Shown piece by piece: positions 6,312-12,763 of a stretch of 12,763 nucleotides of DNA (positions are counted from its first letter, which is position 1; each line of letters opens with the position of its first letter). A program made the translations under genes and the position numbers. Origin of the DNA: Prevotellaceae bacterium (GTDB lineage: Bacteria > Bacteroidota > Bacteroidia > Bacteroidales > UBA932). The stretch is taken from NCBI GenBank assembly GCA_031288855.1, contig JAITQQ010000054.1, positions 1 to 12,763 of the forward strand, read 5' to 3'. Below the pieces are notes generated by a model, which had not been told where the DNA came from, ran no database searches, and saw only the letters and a list, made by a program, of their open reading frames with translations.

Positions 6312-7744
6312 AAAAATACTTCCTTATCATCAAAATGTGTTTGTATGCCTTTAACTTCCTGATAGGTTTCATGCCCTTTTCCCGCAATGAGAATAATATC
6401 GCCGGGGCGCGACAGGTGAATGGCCGTATTGATGGCCTCGCGGCGGTCGGCAATGCGGATGGCGCGCGCCAACGCCTCAGCAGAGAGCCCCGCATACATG
6501 TCGTCAAGAATGGCGTTGGGGTCTTCATTGCGCGGATTGTCGGAGGTGAACACTACTTTATCGCTGCCGGCGGCGGCAATACGCGCCATCACCGGGCGTT
6601 TGGTTTTATCGCGGTTACCGCCGCAACCCACTACGGCAATCAGCCGCTGTTCGTCGTTCCGGATATCATTAATCGTGTCAATCACGTTCTGCAACGCATC
6701 GGGCGTGTGGGCATAGTCAATAATGGCGGTGATACTATGTTGGCCCCGCACCACTTCAAAACGCCCGCTCACCGGCTCCATACTGCTGAGCAAACGCAAC
6801 GTTTCGTTTTTATCCACGCCAAGCAACCGTGCCGTAGCATACACCAGTAACATGTTGTAGGCATTAAACCGCCCTGTAAAACGAGTCCACACTTCTACCC
6901 CATCAATGTTCAACTGCATCCCTTCAAAAGTATTTTCAATGATGCGGCAATGAAAATCGGCCAAAGTGTGCAGCGAATACGTTTTTACTTTTGCTTTCGT
7001 ATTCTGCACCATCGTGCGGCCGTTGCGGTCGTCGAGGTTTATCAAGGCAAAAGACGAAGCGGGCAGCGTGTCGAAAAATAATTTTTTCGCTTTTATGTAC
7101 GCCTCAAATGTTTTATGATAATCGAGATGGTCATGCGTGATATTTGAAAACAGCGCCCCATCAAACTCCAAGCCTGCAATGCGGTGTTGCACCACAGCGT
7201 GCGAACTCACTTCCATGAAACAATAGGTGCAGCCGGCTTCCACCATCTCAGCCATCAGGCGTTGTATCTGCAATGCATCGGGCGTGGTGCGTTCGGCTTT
7301 CACCATTTTGTCGTCAACATAGTTGACCACCGTAGAAAGCAATCCCACTTTATAGCCCAGTGCACGGAACAGGCGGTAGAGTAAAGTTACCGTAGTGGTT
7401 TTGCCATTGGTGCCGGTAACGCCCACCAACGTCAATTGTTTCGAGGGATGGCCGTAAAATCCGGCGGCGATATGCCCCATGGCATAATGGCTATCGGGCA
7501 CTTGTATGTAGCACACTTTTTCGTCACATGATGCGGGAAGGCGTTCACACACCACCGCTACAGCGCCTTTTGCCACTACGTCTGAAATAAAATCATGCCC
7601 ATCGGCGGCCTCTCCTTTCAATGCAAAAAAGAGCTGCCCCGGCGCTACCCGGCGTGAATCAAATTCCAGCGCCGTAATTTCACAATCCACATTCCCCTTT
7701 ACTTTCGTAAGGTTTAGCGAGGCTATGAGTTGGTTTAATTTCAT
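6284..7744 (-). CDS. murE: MurE, UDP-MurNAc-L-Ala-D-Glu:meso-diaminopimelate ligase
   Basis: MurE adds the third amino acid of the stem peptide, in the cytosol, with ATP. The 486-residue product shows the N-terminal domain motif [16 protein letters not shown] (27-42), the ATP loop [11 protein letters not shown] (108-118, Lys115), TTPDAL (153-158), EVSSHA (178-183), [10 protein letters not shown] (201-210), the presumed carbamoylated Lys220 in [18 protein letters not shown] (343-351), [12 protein letters not shown] (373-384) and DNPRNEDP (402-409). The DNPR motif marks meso-diaminopimelate rather than lysine as substrate, so the wall is predicted to be of the A1-gamma type. The last residues after HFDDKEV are cysteine-rich and unlike the usual ending; they come from the stretch that overlaps the start of mraY and are probably unconstrained. 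The start ATG is 17 bases after the PBP gene. Confidence 0.96.
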   Translation of the reverse strand: MKLNQLIASLNLTKVKGNVDCEITALEFDSRRVAPGQLFFALKGEAADGHDFISDVVAKGAVAVVCERLPASCDEKVCYIQVPDSHYAMGHIAAGFYGHPSKQLTLVGVTGTNGKTTTVTLLYRLFRALGYKVGLLSTVVNYVDDKMVKAERTTPDALQIQRLMAEMVEAGCTYCFMEVSSHAVVQHRIAGLEFDGALFSNITHDHLDYHKTFEAYIKAKKLFFDTLPASSFALINLDDRNGRTMVQNTKAKVKTYSLHTLADFHCRIIENTFEGMQLNIDGVEVWTRFTGRFNAYNMLLVYATARLLGVDKNETLRLLSSMEPVSGRFEVVRGQHSITAIIDYAHTPDALQNVIDTINDIRNDEQRLIAVVGCGGNRDKTKRPVMARIAAAGSDKVVFTSDNPRNEDPNAILDDMYAGLSAEALARAIRIADRREAINTAIHLSRPGDIILIAGKGHETYQEVKGIQTHFDDKEVFLCCITCLNI

Positions 7745-7761
7745 TTTCCGTTTACACTTTT

Positions 7762-9789
7762 TTATTTCAATTCAATTGTTATAGTCTGGTCTTTTGCCAC
7801 AAGCGTTCCTGCCGGCAACGATTGTCTCACCACGCGCCCCGAGCCGGAAAAATCCACGTTCAGCCCCCGGTTTTCCAACAGGAACAGCGCTTCCTTTAAC
7901 GTCTTTCCGATTACGGAAGGAAGTTTTTTGTCGGCCGGTTTTTTCGGGCTATGCGTGCGCGCATTGTCTTCAATCAGGTCGGCCAACATGGTGTCGGAAG
8001 GCTTCGGTTGTACCACTTCTTCCCATTCGGGATGCGAAGCATATATTTTATCGGCAATTTGCTTGAATACCGGCGCCGCCCAATGTGCGCCGTAAAAATT
8101 ATTTCTTGTCGGCCCTGTATATAAAACCACAATGCCCGAATACACCGGTTTTTCGGCCGGGAAAAATCCTGCAAACGAAGCCTGGTGTTTTTTATAACCG
8201 TTCTGCTCATAGCCGTTCTCAAACGCAATACGCGAAGTGCCTGTTTTTCCTGCAATTTTATACCGCTCGTCGTAAATATTTTTCGCGGTTCCGTTTTTCA
8301 CCACACCGCACAGCGCTTGATGCACCTTCTCTAACGTAGCATGCGAACAAATCGACGTGCTCACTACTTCGGTAGAAAAACGTTGCCGGAGTTCCCCGCC
8401 TTGCCGCAACTCCGATACGAATTTCGGCTTCACCATGCGCCCGCCGTTGGCCACCGCATTGTAGAATGCAAGCGTCATCACCGGCGTGAGCAGCACTTCA
8501 TACCCCATCGACATCATGGGCAGCGAAAGCCCCGACCACAACTTGTCATTCACATAACGTATTTGCGGCGACGCCTCGCCTGAAATTTGCAAGCCGAGTT
8601 TGGTGTTCAGCTTCATCGCATAAAGCTTGTCAATATATTGCCGTTCTTTGCCGAGATAATGGTCAACCGCCAACTTTGCGAAGCCCACATTCGATGATTT
8701 TTCAAACACTTCCTGTAACGAAATAACCCCATAGCCTTCATGGGAAACATCCTTAATCCAATGCCCTTTGTAGTTCCACTTTCCCTTTTCGGTATTTACC
8801 TTATCCGGCAAGCCCACAAATCCGTCTTCGAGCAATGCAATAAGTGTGGCCAATTTAAAGGTCGAGCCCGGCTCTGTAGCTTGTGCAATGGCATAATTAA
8901 AAGCCTCGGCGTAGCTGCCGTCGGGCATACGTTTCATGTTGGCAATAGCGCGTATTTCGCCGGTTTTCACTTCCATAATAATAGCCGTTCCGGCTTCAAA
9001 TTCGGATGCTTGTGCGAGCTGTTCGCGCAAGGCGGTTTCGGCGGCGTCCTGCATATCCACATCAAGCGTGGCAACTACGTCATAGCCGTTACGCGGCGGC
9101 ACATCACTCATACTGTTCACAGGCACCCAGTCGCCGTTTGCAATCCGGCGCAACATCCGTTTCCCGGGCGTTCCTTTGAGCGCATAATCGAAAGCGCCTT
9201 CAATGCCCACCGACACGCCGTTTTCATTCGTCAAGCCCAACGTGCGCGACGCCAATTTATCATAAGACGCCGTGCGCACATTCCTCACGTCAAAAATACC
9301 TCCTCCCTTATTCTGGTCATACGTTTTCTCCTCACGCCATCCCTGTTTCAGAATCGGGAATTGATATATTTTTCCCAATTCCGCATATTTTATCCTGCGA
9401 TTGCCCAACTTCACATAACAACGTTTTTTTGCACGCCCGTCACGCAATATTTTTTCATATTCGGCAGCCGTTTTATCCCTAAAAAATCCCGACAGCGCCG
9501 CCGACAAGCCTTTCACGCCGGCGTTGAACAGCGCTTCATCCGGCACTACGCAATCCATGTAGAGCTGATACTGCGGCAACGACGTCACCAGTAACCGGCC
9601 GTCGTGCGCCATAATATCGCCGCGCTTAGCCGCAATTTCTTCGGTGCGGTAACTTATCTTTACCGCTTTCTCCTTAAGCCCGGCGTCAAATTGCAACGCC
9701 ACAATGCAAACCACAATCGACACGCCAAGCAGTACCATCATAGAATAAATGATACCCACACGCAACAATATGTTTTTCGGCAATTGCAT
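7762..9789 (-). CDS. ftsI: FtsI/PBP3-type class B penicillin-binding protein with PASTA domain
   Basis: This is the septal transpeptidase that crosslinks glycan strands made by FtsW. Numbered from the ATG at 9789 (675 residues) it has a short cytoplasmic start, one membrane anchor (about 8-33), a dimerisation domain starting at KRGDIMAHDGRLL, and the transpeptidase domain. The active serine lies in STFK (309-312), the second motif is SSN (365-367) and the third is KTGT (515-518). A lysine-rich hinge leads to a single C-terminal PASTA domain (about 623-675). PASTA-bearing class B PBPs in the dcw cluster are common in Bacteroidota. A TTG at 9795 is in frame, but the ATG two codons later is the better start. 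It follows the ftsL-like stop by two bases. Confidence 0.94.
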   Translation of the reverse strand: MQLPKNILLRVGIIYSMMVLLGVSIVVCIVALQFDAGLKEKAVKISYRTEEIAAKRGDIMAHDGRLLVTSLPQYQLYMDCVVPDEALFNAGVKGLSAALSGFFRDKTAAEYEKILRDGRAKKRCYVKLGNRRIKYAELGKIYQFPILKQGWREEKTYDQNKGGGIFDVRNVRTASYDKLASRTLGLTNENGVSVGIEGAFDYALKGTPGKRMLRRIANGDWVPVNSMSDVPPRNGYDVVATLDVDMQDAAETALREQLAQASEFEAGTAIIMEVKTGEIRAIANMKRMPDGSYAEAFNYAIAQATEPGSTFKLATLIALLEDGFVGLPDKVNTEKGKWNYKGHWIKDVSHEGYGVISLQEVFEKSSNVGFAKLAVDHYLGKERQYIDKLYAMKLNTKLGLQISGEASPQIRYVNDKLWSGLSLPMMSMGYEVLLTPVMTLAFYNAVANGGRMVKPKFVSELRQGGELRQRFSTEVVSTSICSHATLEKVHQALCGVVKNGTAKNIYDERYKIAGKTGTSRIAFENGYEQNGYKKHQASFAGFFPAEKPVYSGIVVLYTGPTRNNFYGAHWAAPVFKQIADKIYASHPEWEEVVQPKPSDTMLADLIEDNARTHSPKKPADKKLPSVIGKTLKEALFLLENRGLNVDFSGSGRVVRQSLPAGTLVAKDQTITIELK

Positions 9790-9791
9790 AG

Positions 9792-10139
9792 TCAATCCTT
9801 TCTTATTTGTTTAGGCGGGCGCGCGGGGGCGACAAGTGTCATATTGCGTTTTTTCAACTCCTGTTCCACCGCAGAATATTTGCTCAAGCGCATGAGTTCC
9901 GAGGAACGAATAGTGTATTCCATACGCGTACGCTCCAATTCATTTTCCATTTTCTTTGCGGCATACACCGTTTGCTCCACATAGTAATGCTGGGAGATGT
10001 AGCATATCGTCAGCACAAACAAAAGCAAGACATAGCGGCGGTGCTTTTCCCACAACACATTAAAGAAAAGGTAGCCCGACGCCACATCTCTTACGATGTT
10101 GGCTTTCCGCTTACGGTTTGTATGTTTAACTTCTTCCAT
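9792..10139 (-). CDS. ftsL: FtsL-like divisome membrane protein
   Basis: This is a 115-residue bitopic protein with a basic cytoplasmic start (HTNRKRKAN), one membrane helix (about 36-53, YVLLLFVLTICYISQ) and a charged outside segment rich in heptad-like Glu/Lys (VYAAKKMENELERTRMEYT) that should form a coiled coil. It ends in a short tail with VAPARPPKQ. This layout, size and position between rsmH and the PBP gene match the FtsL-like proteins of Bacteroidota, which would recruit FtsQ/FtsB and the FtsW-PBP pair. Sequence similarity to E. coli FtsL is too low to claim by eye; the call rests on topology and context. The frame is open upstream to 10217, but the ATG at 10139 is preferred because it overlaps rsmH by only 14 bases and starts just before the usual basic N-terminus. 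Confidence 0.85.
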   Translation of the reverse strand: MEEVKHTNRKRKANIVRDVASGYLFFNVLWEKHRRYVLLLFVLTICYISQHYYVEQTVYAAKKMENELERTRMEYTIRSSELMRLSKYSAVEQELKKRNMTLVAPARPPKQIRKD

Positions 10140-11043
10140 TTTTATTTTTCTCCGCAACCCGCAACTTTGCACTGCGCGCACGGGTATTTTGCCGTATTTC
10201 GTTTTCGCCGGGAACAATGGCCTTTTTCGTAATCACCGTAAAAGGCGTTGCCCCTTTTCCGAAAATATCTTTTTCTATTTTCCCTTCCGTGTTCCCTGCC
10301 CGCATAAAATTTTTCACCATCCGGTCTTCCAACGAATGATAGGTGATAACCACCAACCGGCCGCCGGGCTTCAACATCTTCAGCGCTTGCGCCAACAGTT
10401 GTTCCAACGCTTTCATCTCGCCATTCACCGTTATTCTTAACGCCTGAAAAACCTTCGCGAGATATTTATGCTCCATCACTTTCGGCAGGCAAGGCGCCAA
10501 CGCTTCTTTCAAACCGCCTATGGTGGTGATGGCTTCCCGCTCGCGCGCCGCCGCCAACAGCTTGGCTGCGTAGGCTGCATGTTCTACTTCGCCGTAGATA
10601 CGCAACAATTCGCACAACCGCGCTTCCGGATAACTGTTCACCACCTGTGCCGCCGTCAGCGCCCCGCCCCTGTCCATCCGCATATCGAGCGGCGCATCAA
10701 AGCGAAACGAAAATCCCCGCTCGCCCGTGTCAAACTGGTGTGACGAAACTCCCAAATCGGCGAGCACGCCGTCAACCTCCGCAATTCCTTCATTGCGCAA
10801 CAATCCGCGCAAAAACCGGAAATTATTTTGAATTAACAAGAAACGCTTGTCCTCAATCCTGTTCGCGCCGGCGTCGCCATCACGGTCAAACGCAATGAGC
10901 CGGCCGTTTTTCAAGCGGGATAAAATCTCCAGCGAATGCCCGCCGCCGCCGAATGTAGCATCGGCATAAATCCCATCGGGCTTCACACAAAGCGCATCAA
11001 CACTCTGATGCAGCATTACCGGCGTATGATAAACAACATCCAC
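10126..11043 (-). CDS. rsmH: RsmH (MraW), 16S rRNA m4C1402 methyltransferase
   Basis: RsmH uses S-adenosylmethionine to methylate N4 of C1402 of 16S rRNA in the decoding centre. The 305-residue product shows the family landmarks: VYHTPVMLHQSV (4-15), the SAM-binding loop DATFGGGGHS (28-37), AFDRD (51-55), VLADLGVSSHQFD, RGFSFRFDAPLDMRMD, VFQALRITVN, and near the end TYHSLEDRMVKNF and RARSAKLRVAEK. The start is a GTG at 11043. An in-frame stop (11059-11061) lies just upstream with no ATG in between, so GTG is the only reasonable initiator. The gene begins 10 bases after mraZ ends, the usual mraZ-rsmH pairing. Confidence 0.96.
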   Translation of the reverse strand: MDVVYHTPVMLHQSVDALCVKPDGIYADATFGGGGHSLEILSRLKNGRLIAFDRDGDAGANRIEDKRFLLIQNNFRFLRGLLRNEGIAEVDGVLADLGVSSHQFDTGERGFSFRFDAPLDMRMDRGGALTAAQVVNSYPEARLCELLRIYGEVEHAAYAAKLLAAAREREAITTIGGLKEALAPCLPKVMEHKYLAKVFQALRITVNGEMKALEQLLAQALKMLKPGGRLVVITYHSLEDRMVKNFMRAGNTEGKIEKDIFGKGATPFTVITKKAIVPGENEIRQNTRARSAKLRVAEKNKNGRS

Positions 11044-11053
11044 AGGAATAGTT

Positions 11054-11515
11054 TTACCCTAACAATTTTTCAATGAGATCGGCACGTTCTTCGTCACGTC
11101 GCCTTTCATCGTCGCCCGGCCCGGCCTTTAATGCCTCCTTCGCCCACAGCCTGATGATATTGTCTTCGCCCACAAACGTCACCTCTTTCTGCACACGTAT
11201 GTAATCCAATAGAAATTTCGGAATCGTAATGCGCCCCATTTTCTCATCAGGCGTCACCAACACCCGGTCGCGGTTAAACTCTTCCCAGGCCCTGACGCCT
11301 TCCCGCGTAAACAAATTGATTTTCGACCGGGCCAGTTCCGACCGTTTTGCCCATTCGTCCAGGGCATACATGGCGAGCGACCCGGCACACAACACATCCT
11401 TCTGTACCACATACTGTACATTCGCAGCCCCGGCCTGCATCCTGAATTCCGAAGGGAAAATCAGGCGGCCTTTGTCGTCAAGCTTACTGGTATTTTCACC
11501 GATAAACAGGGCCAT
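11054..11515 (-). CDS. mraZ: MraZ, transcriptional regulator of the dcw cluster
   Basis: MraZ is a small DNA-binding protein that assembles into ring oligomers and binds repeats in front of its own operon. The 153-residue product contains the two SpoVT-AbrB-like halves expected: the first centred on KLDDKGRLIFPSEFR (11-25), the second on DEKMGRITIPKFLLDYI (90-106). Each carries the conserved Asp-Lys-x-GR core that contacts DNA. The tail (from about 130) is highly charged (DDERRRDEERAD) and probably helical. It is the first gene of the cluster, with about 140 bases of AT-rich leader before it, so it should autoregulate the whole operon. Confidence 0.96.
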   Translation of the reverse strand: MALFIGENTSKLDDKGRLIFPSEFRMQAGAANVQYVVQKDVLCAGSLAMYALDEWAKRSELARSKINLFTREGVRAWEEFNRDRVLVTPDEKMGRITIPKFLLDYIRVQKEVTFVGEDNIIRLWAKEALKAGPGDDERRRDEERADLIEKLLG

Positions 11516-11549
11516 AATTTTGATGCTTTTGTGCGTATATTAATAAAGG

Positions 11550-11580
11550 CAAAATTATGTAAAATTTTCCACTTTCCTAC
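11550..11580 (-). promoter_or_regulatory. Candidate Bacteroidota-type promoter for mraZ and the dcw operon
   Basis: On the minus strand the octamer TAATTTTG (11557-11550) fits the Bacteroidota -7 consensus TAnnTTTG. Transcription would start about 7 bases further on, giving a leader of roughly 30 bases before the mraZ ATG. The -33 element (TTTG or TTG) expected near 11577-11583 is not clear; the sequence there is TGTAGG. Weak upstream box plus good downstream box would fit a regulated promoter. No experimental support. Confidence 0.5.
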
Positions 11581-11602
11581 ATATTTTTACATTTTTTTCC
11601 AC
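11565..11602 (-). promoter_or_regulatory. Candidate MraZ operator: GTGGAAAA-type direct repeats
   Basis: On the minus strand GTGGAAAA occurs at 11602-11595 and again at 11572-11565, with a related GTAGGAAA between them (11580-11573). MraZ proteins are known to bind several short G-rich direct repeats (AAAGTG or TGGG types, depending on the bacterium) just upstream of mraZ. These repeats overlap the presumed -33 region, where a repressor would act. Spacing is irregular and the region is A/T-rich, so chance is possible. Confidence 0.35.
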
Positions 11603-11654
11603 AATAATTTTTGAACAGGCAATAATATATTTATTATTAACTATTTAAAAAAAT

Positions 11655-11688
11655 AAAGCGGGTATTCAAAATTTTGAACACCCGCTTT
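11655..11688 (-). terminator. Intrinsic terminator of the upstream surface-protein gene
   Basis: The arms aaagcgggt (11655-11663) and acccgcttt (11680-11688) pair perfectly over 9 bp. The stem continues, after one mismatch, into the self-complementary ttcaaaattttgaa. Read on the minus strand the hairpin is followed at once by ATTTTTTTAAATAG, a U-rich tract, so it terminates transcripts coming from the gene ending at 11857. It also insulates the dcw promoter. Read on the plus strand there is no U-tract. Confidence 0.85.
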
Positions 11689-11789
11689 CCCGTTCTCAAT
11701 CCAATTTATTGTTGTTTACCATTCATTAACCAATAACTATTTAAACATCATACTTCATACTTCCTAACAGCCCCCTGCCGATTTCTCTA

Positions 11790-11826
11790 CGCCGCAACCC
11801 ACTGCTGTGTAATTTAGGTGGCGGCG
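11790..11826. other. GC-rich inverted repeat in the 3' region of the surface-protein gene
   Basis: The arms cgccgcaacc (11790-11799) and ggtggcggcg (11817-11826) pair with one mismatch across a 17-base loop. It lies about 30 bases after the stop codon at 11857-11859. There is no U-tract, so it is not a terminator by itself; it could protect the mRNA 3' end or be a fragment of a repeat. The rest of 11689-11856 holds nothing recognisable apart from a short direct repeat of catactt near 11749-11761. Confidence 0.4.
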
Positions 11827-11856
11827 AAGCTAAAACTCACCTCAAACCAAACCGGG

Positions 11857-12762
11857 CTACTTCACGCATAACACGTGCAGAGGCGTGCTTGCGCGTTCGA
11901 TAGAGCAGGCAGGGACTGAGCCGGCGCGCACCAGAGCACAGCTATAGGCTTGATCCGATGCAGCGCTTCCATTGGCTGACCAGTAAGACCTCCCCCAGAT
12001 TGAGAGGTCGGCCAATGCATCACTCGAGGCTCCGGCATTCCCCAAGCACTGCAGTTCTGAAGGCGTAGGCACCCGCATACCGGCGTTAGAGCAGACATTA
12101 TTTGCGGTTGACCAGTCCATAGTTGAAGTTGTTCCATCGTTTCCATATCTAACTTCCGTAATCCCTGAGCAGGCCGTGAAGGTGGCGCTGCAGAAGTTGC
12201 ACGCGGCAAGGCAAAGTTCCAGAGGAGCAGCGCAACCGCAAGCGCCCGGTTGTTGGCCCCGGGTCCCATACGGAATCACAGTCACCGCCACCGCCAACCG
12301 CGACGACGACACGCACTGGGTCGTGGTATTGCGCGACTGCGCATAATACGTCGTACTCGCATCTATTGACGGCGAAATGGCCACAGCACCGCTGCCACCG
12401 GTCACGATGGAGCCGCCACTCGTTGCATTGTACCAGTCTATCGTACACCCACTCGGCGCCGTAGCGCTGAAAGTCACCGTACCGGAACCGCAACGCGAAT
12501 TGTTGCTCGGGCTTGTCGGCACTGTGGGAGCGGCATTCACTGTAGCCGTCACCGCCAACCGCGACGACGACACGCACTGGGTCGTGGTATTGCGCGACTG
12601 CGCATAATACGTCGTACTCGCATTTATTGACGGCGAGATGGACACCGCACCGCTGCCGCCACTCACGACGGATCCGCCACTCGTTGCATTATACCAGTCT
12701 ATCGTACAACCGCTCGGCGCCGTAGCGCTGAAAGTCACCGTACCGGAACCGCAACGCGAATT
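11857..12762 (-). CDS. Surface protein with tandem Ig-like repeats and Lcl/DUF1566-like C-terminus (5' end missing)
   Basis: The frame is open to the window edge, so the 301 residues seen are only the C-terminal part. It holds two copies of an 87-residue module starting NSRCGSGTVTFSAT, with GCTIDWYNATSGG, a GGSGAV(S/A)ISPSI turn and the closing STTYYAQSRNTTTQC. This resembles the Ig-like or PKD-like modules in large Bacteroidota adhesins. A cysteine-rich stretch follows (ACGCAAPLELCLAACNFC, then TFTAC). The last 100 residues contain WSTANNVCSNAGMRVPTPSEL, a YWSAN motif and a final LHVLCVK, the pattern of Lcl_C/DUF1566 domains, which are secreted and lectin-like. Many cysteines suggest disulfides and an extracytoplasmic location. 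No type IX secretion tail is recognisable. Transcription ends at the hairpin at 11655-11688. The ligand is unknown; it is functionally unrelated to the dcw genes. Confidence 0.8.
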   Translation of the reverse strand, partial: NSRCGSGTVTFSATAPSGCTIDWYNATSGGSVVSGGSGAVSISPSINASTTYYAQSRNTTTQCVSSSRLAVTATVNAAPTVPTSPSNNSRCGSGTVTFSATAPSGCTIDWYNATSGGSIVTGGSGAVAISPSIDASTTYYAQSRNTTTQCVSSSRLAVAVTVIPYGTRGQQPGACGCAAPLELCLAACNFCSATFTACSGITEVRYGNDGTTSTMDWSTANNVCSNAGMRVPTPSELQCLGNAGASSDALADLSIWGRSYWSANGSAASDQAYSCALVRAGSVPACSIERASTPLHVLCVK

Positions 12763-12763
12763 G
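12291..12763 (-). repeat. 261-bp direct repeats encoding the Ig-like modules
   Basis: The stretch 12291-12502 recurs at 12552-12763, offset 261 bp (87 codons), and the second copy is cut by the window edge. By hand I count about a dozen differences over 212 bases. The first 70 or so bases, encoding TYYAQSRNTTTQCVSSSRLAV, are identical even at silent positions. This indicates recent duplication or gene conversion. More copies probably lie beyond the window. Confidence 0.9.

Noticed and set aside
8740..9594. 284-codon plus-strand open frame opposite the PBP gene
   Set aside because: Antisense to clear SxxK-domain coding sequence; composition is rich in His, Arg and Phe, as expected of a shadow frame, and matches no family I recognise.
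9790..9795. TTG start of the PBP gene at 9795
   Set aside because: An ATG two codons later is in frame and immediately follows the upstream stop; it is the more likely initiator.
10140..10217. Longer start for the FtsL-like protein
   Set aside because: It would add 26 residues encoded inside rsmH, overlapping it by over 90 bases; the ATG at 10139 gives the usual size and basic start.
11516..11856. tRNA, small RNA or riboswitch in the intergenic region
   Set aside because: I found no cloverleaf or known riboswitch core; the two hairpins are explained as a terminator and a 3' inverted repeat.

Overview
This window is most of a division and cell wall (dcw) gene cluster, read entirely on the minus strand, from a member of the Bacteroidota. 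The gene order is the one typical of that phylum: mraZ, rsmH, a short FtsL-like gene, a class B PBP with a C-terminal PASTA domain, murE, mraY, murD, ftsW, murG, murC. Further support comes from a TAnnTTTG-type promoter box upstream of mraZ, the near absence of Shine-Dalgarno sequences, and a neighbouring Ig-repeat surface protein. I cannot place it below phylum; Bacteroidales is plausible but not shown.

Layout from right to left, in the direction of transcription. Positions 12762-11857 hold the C-terminal part of a secreted or surface protein with at least two almost identical 87-residue Ig-like repeats and a cysteine-rich Lcl/DUF1566-like end. It is followed by a 3' region with a strong intrinsic terminator (11655-11688). 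An AT-rich leader (11516-11654) carries the presumed mraZ promoter and GTGGAAA-type repeats. From 11515 the dcw genes run almost without gaps: spacings are between -28 and +21 bases, so this is very probably one operon.

Together the dcw genes make and use lipid II. MurC, MurD and MurE add amino acids to UDP-MurNAc, with MurE showing the meso-diaminopimelate motif DNPR. MraY moves the product onto undecaprenyl phosphate and MurG adds GlcNAc. FtsW polymerises lipid II and the FtsI-type PBP crosslinks the septal wall. The FtsL-like protein is a divisome scaffold. MraZ is the cluster's regulator and RsmH methylates 16S rRNA.

The unusual part is the left end. From the murG ATG at 2597 I read codon by codon to position 3 and found no stop: 865 codons, still open at the window edge. 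This frame contains all of MurG and about the first two thirds of MurC, so the two enzymes appear to be one polypeptide. The junction is a roughly 43-residue linker encoded by a HPERSE-type dispersed repeat. The same frame carries four more repeat-derived insertions: two related 7-bp-period elements in MurG loops, a compound element in a MurC loop, and a 12-copy 21-bp tandem repeat (KPxGDVD) in another MurC loop. All are frame-preserving and all fall between recognisable conserved motifs. I saw nothing comparable in the other eight cluster genes. This repeat-built MurG-MurC fusion is the main discovery candidate of the window.
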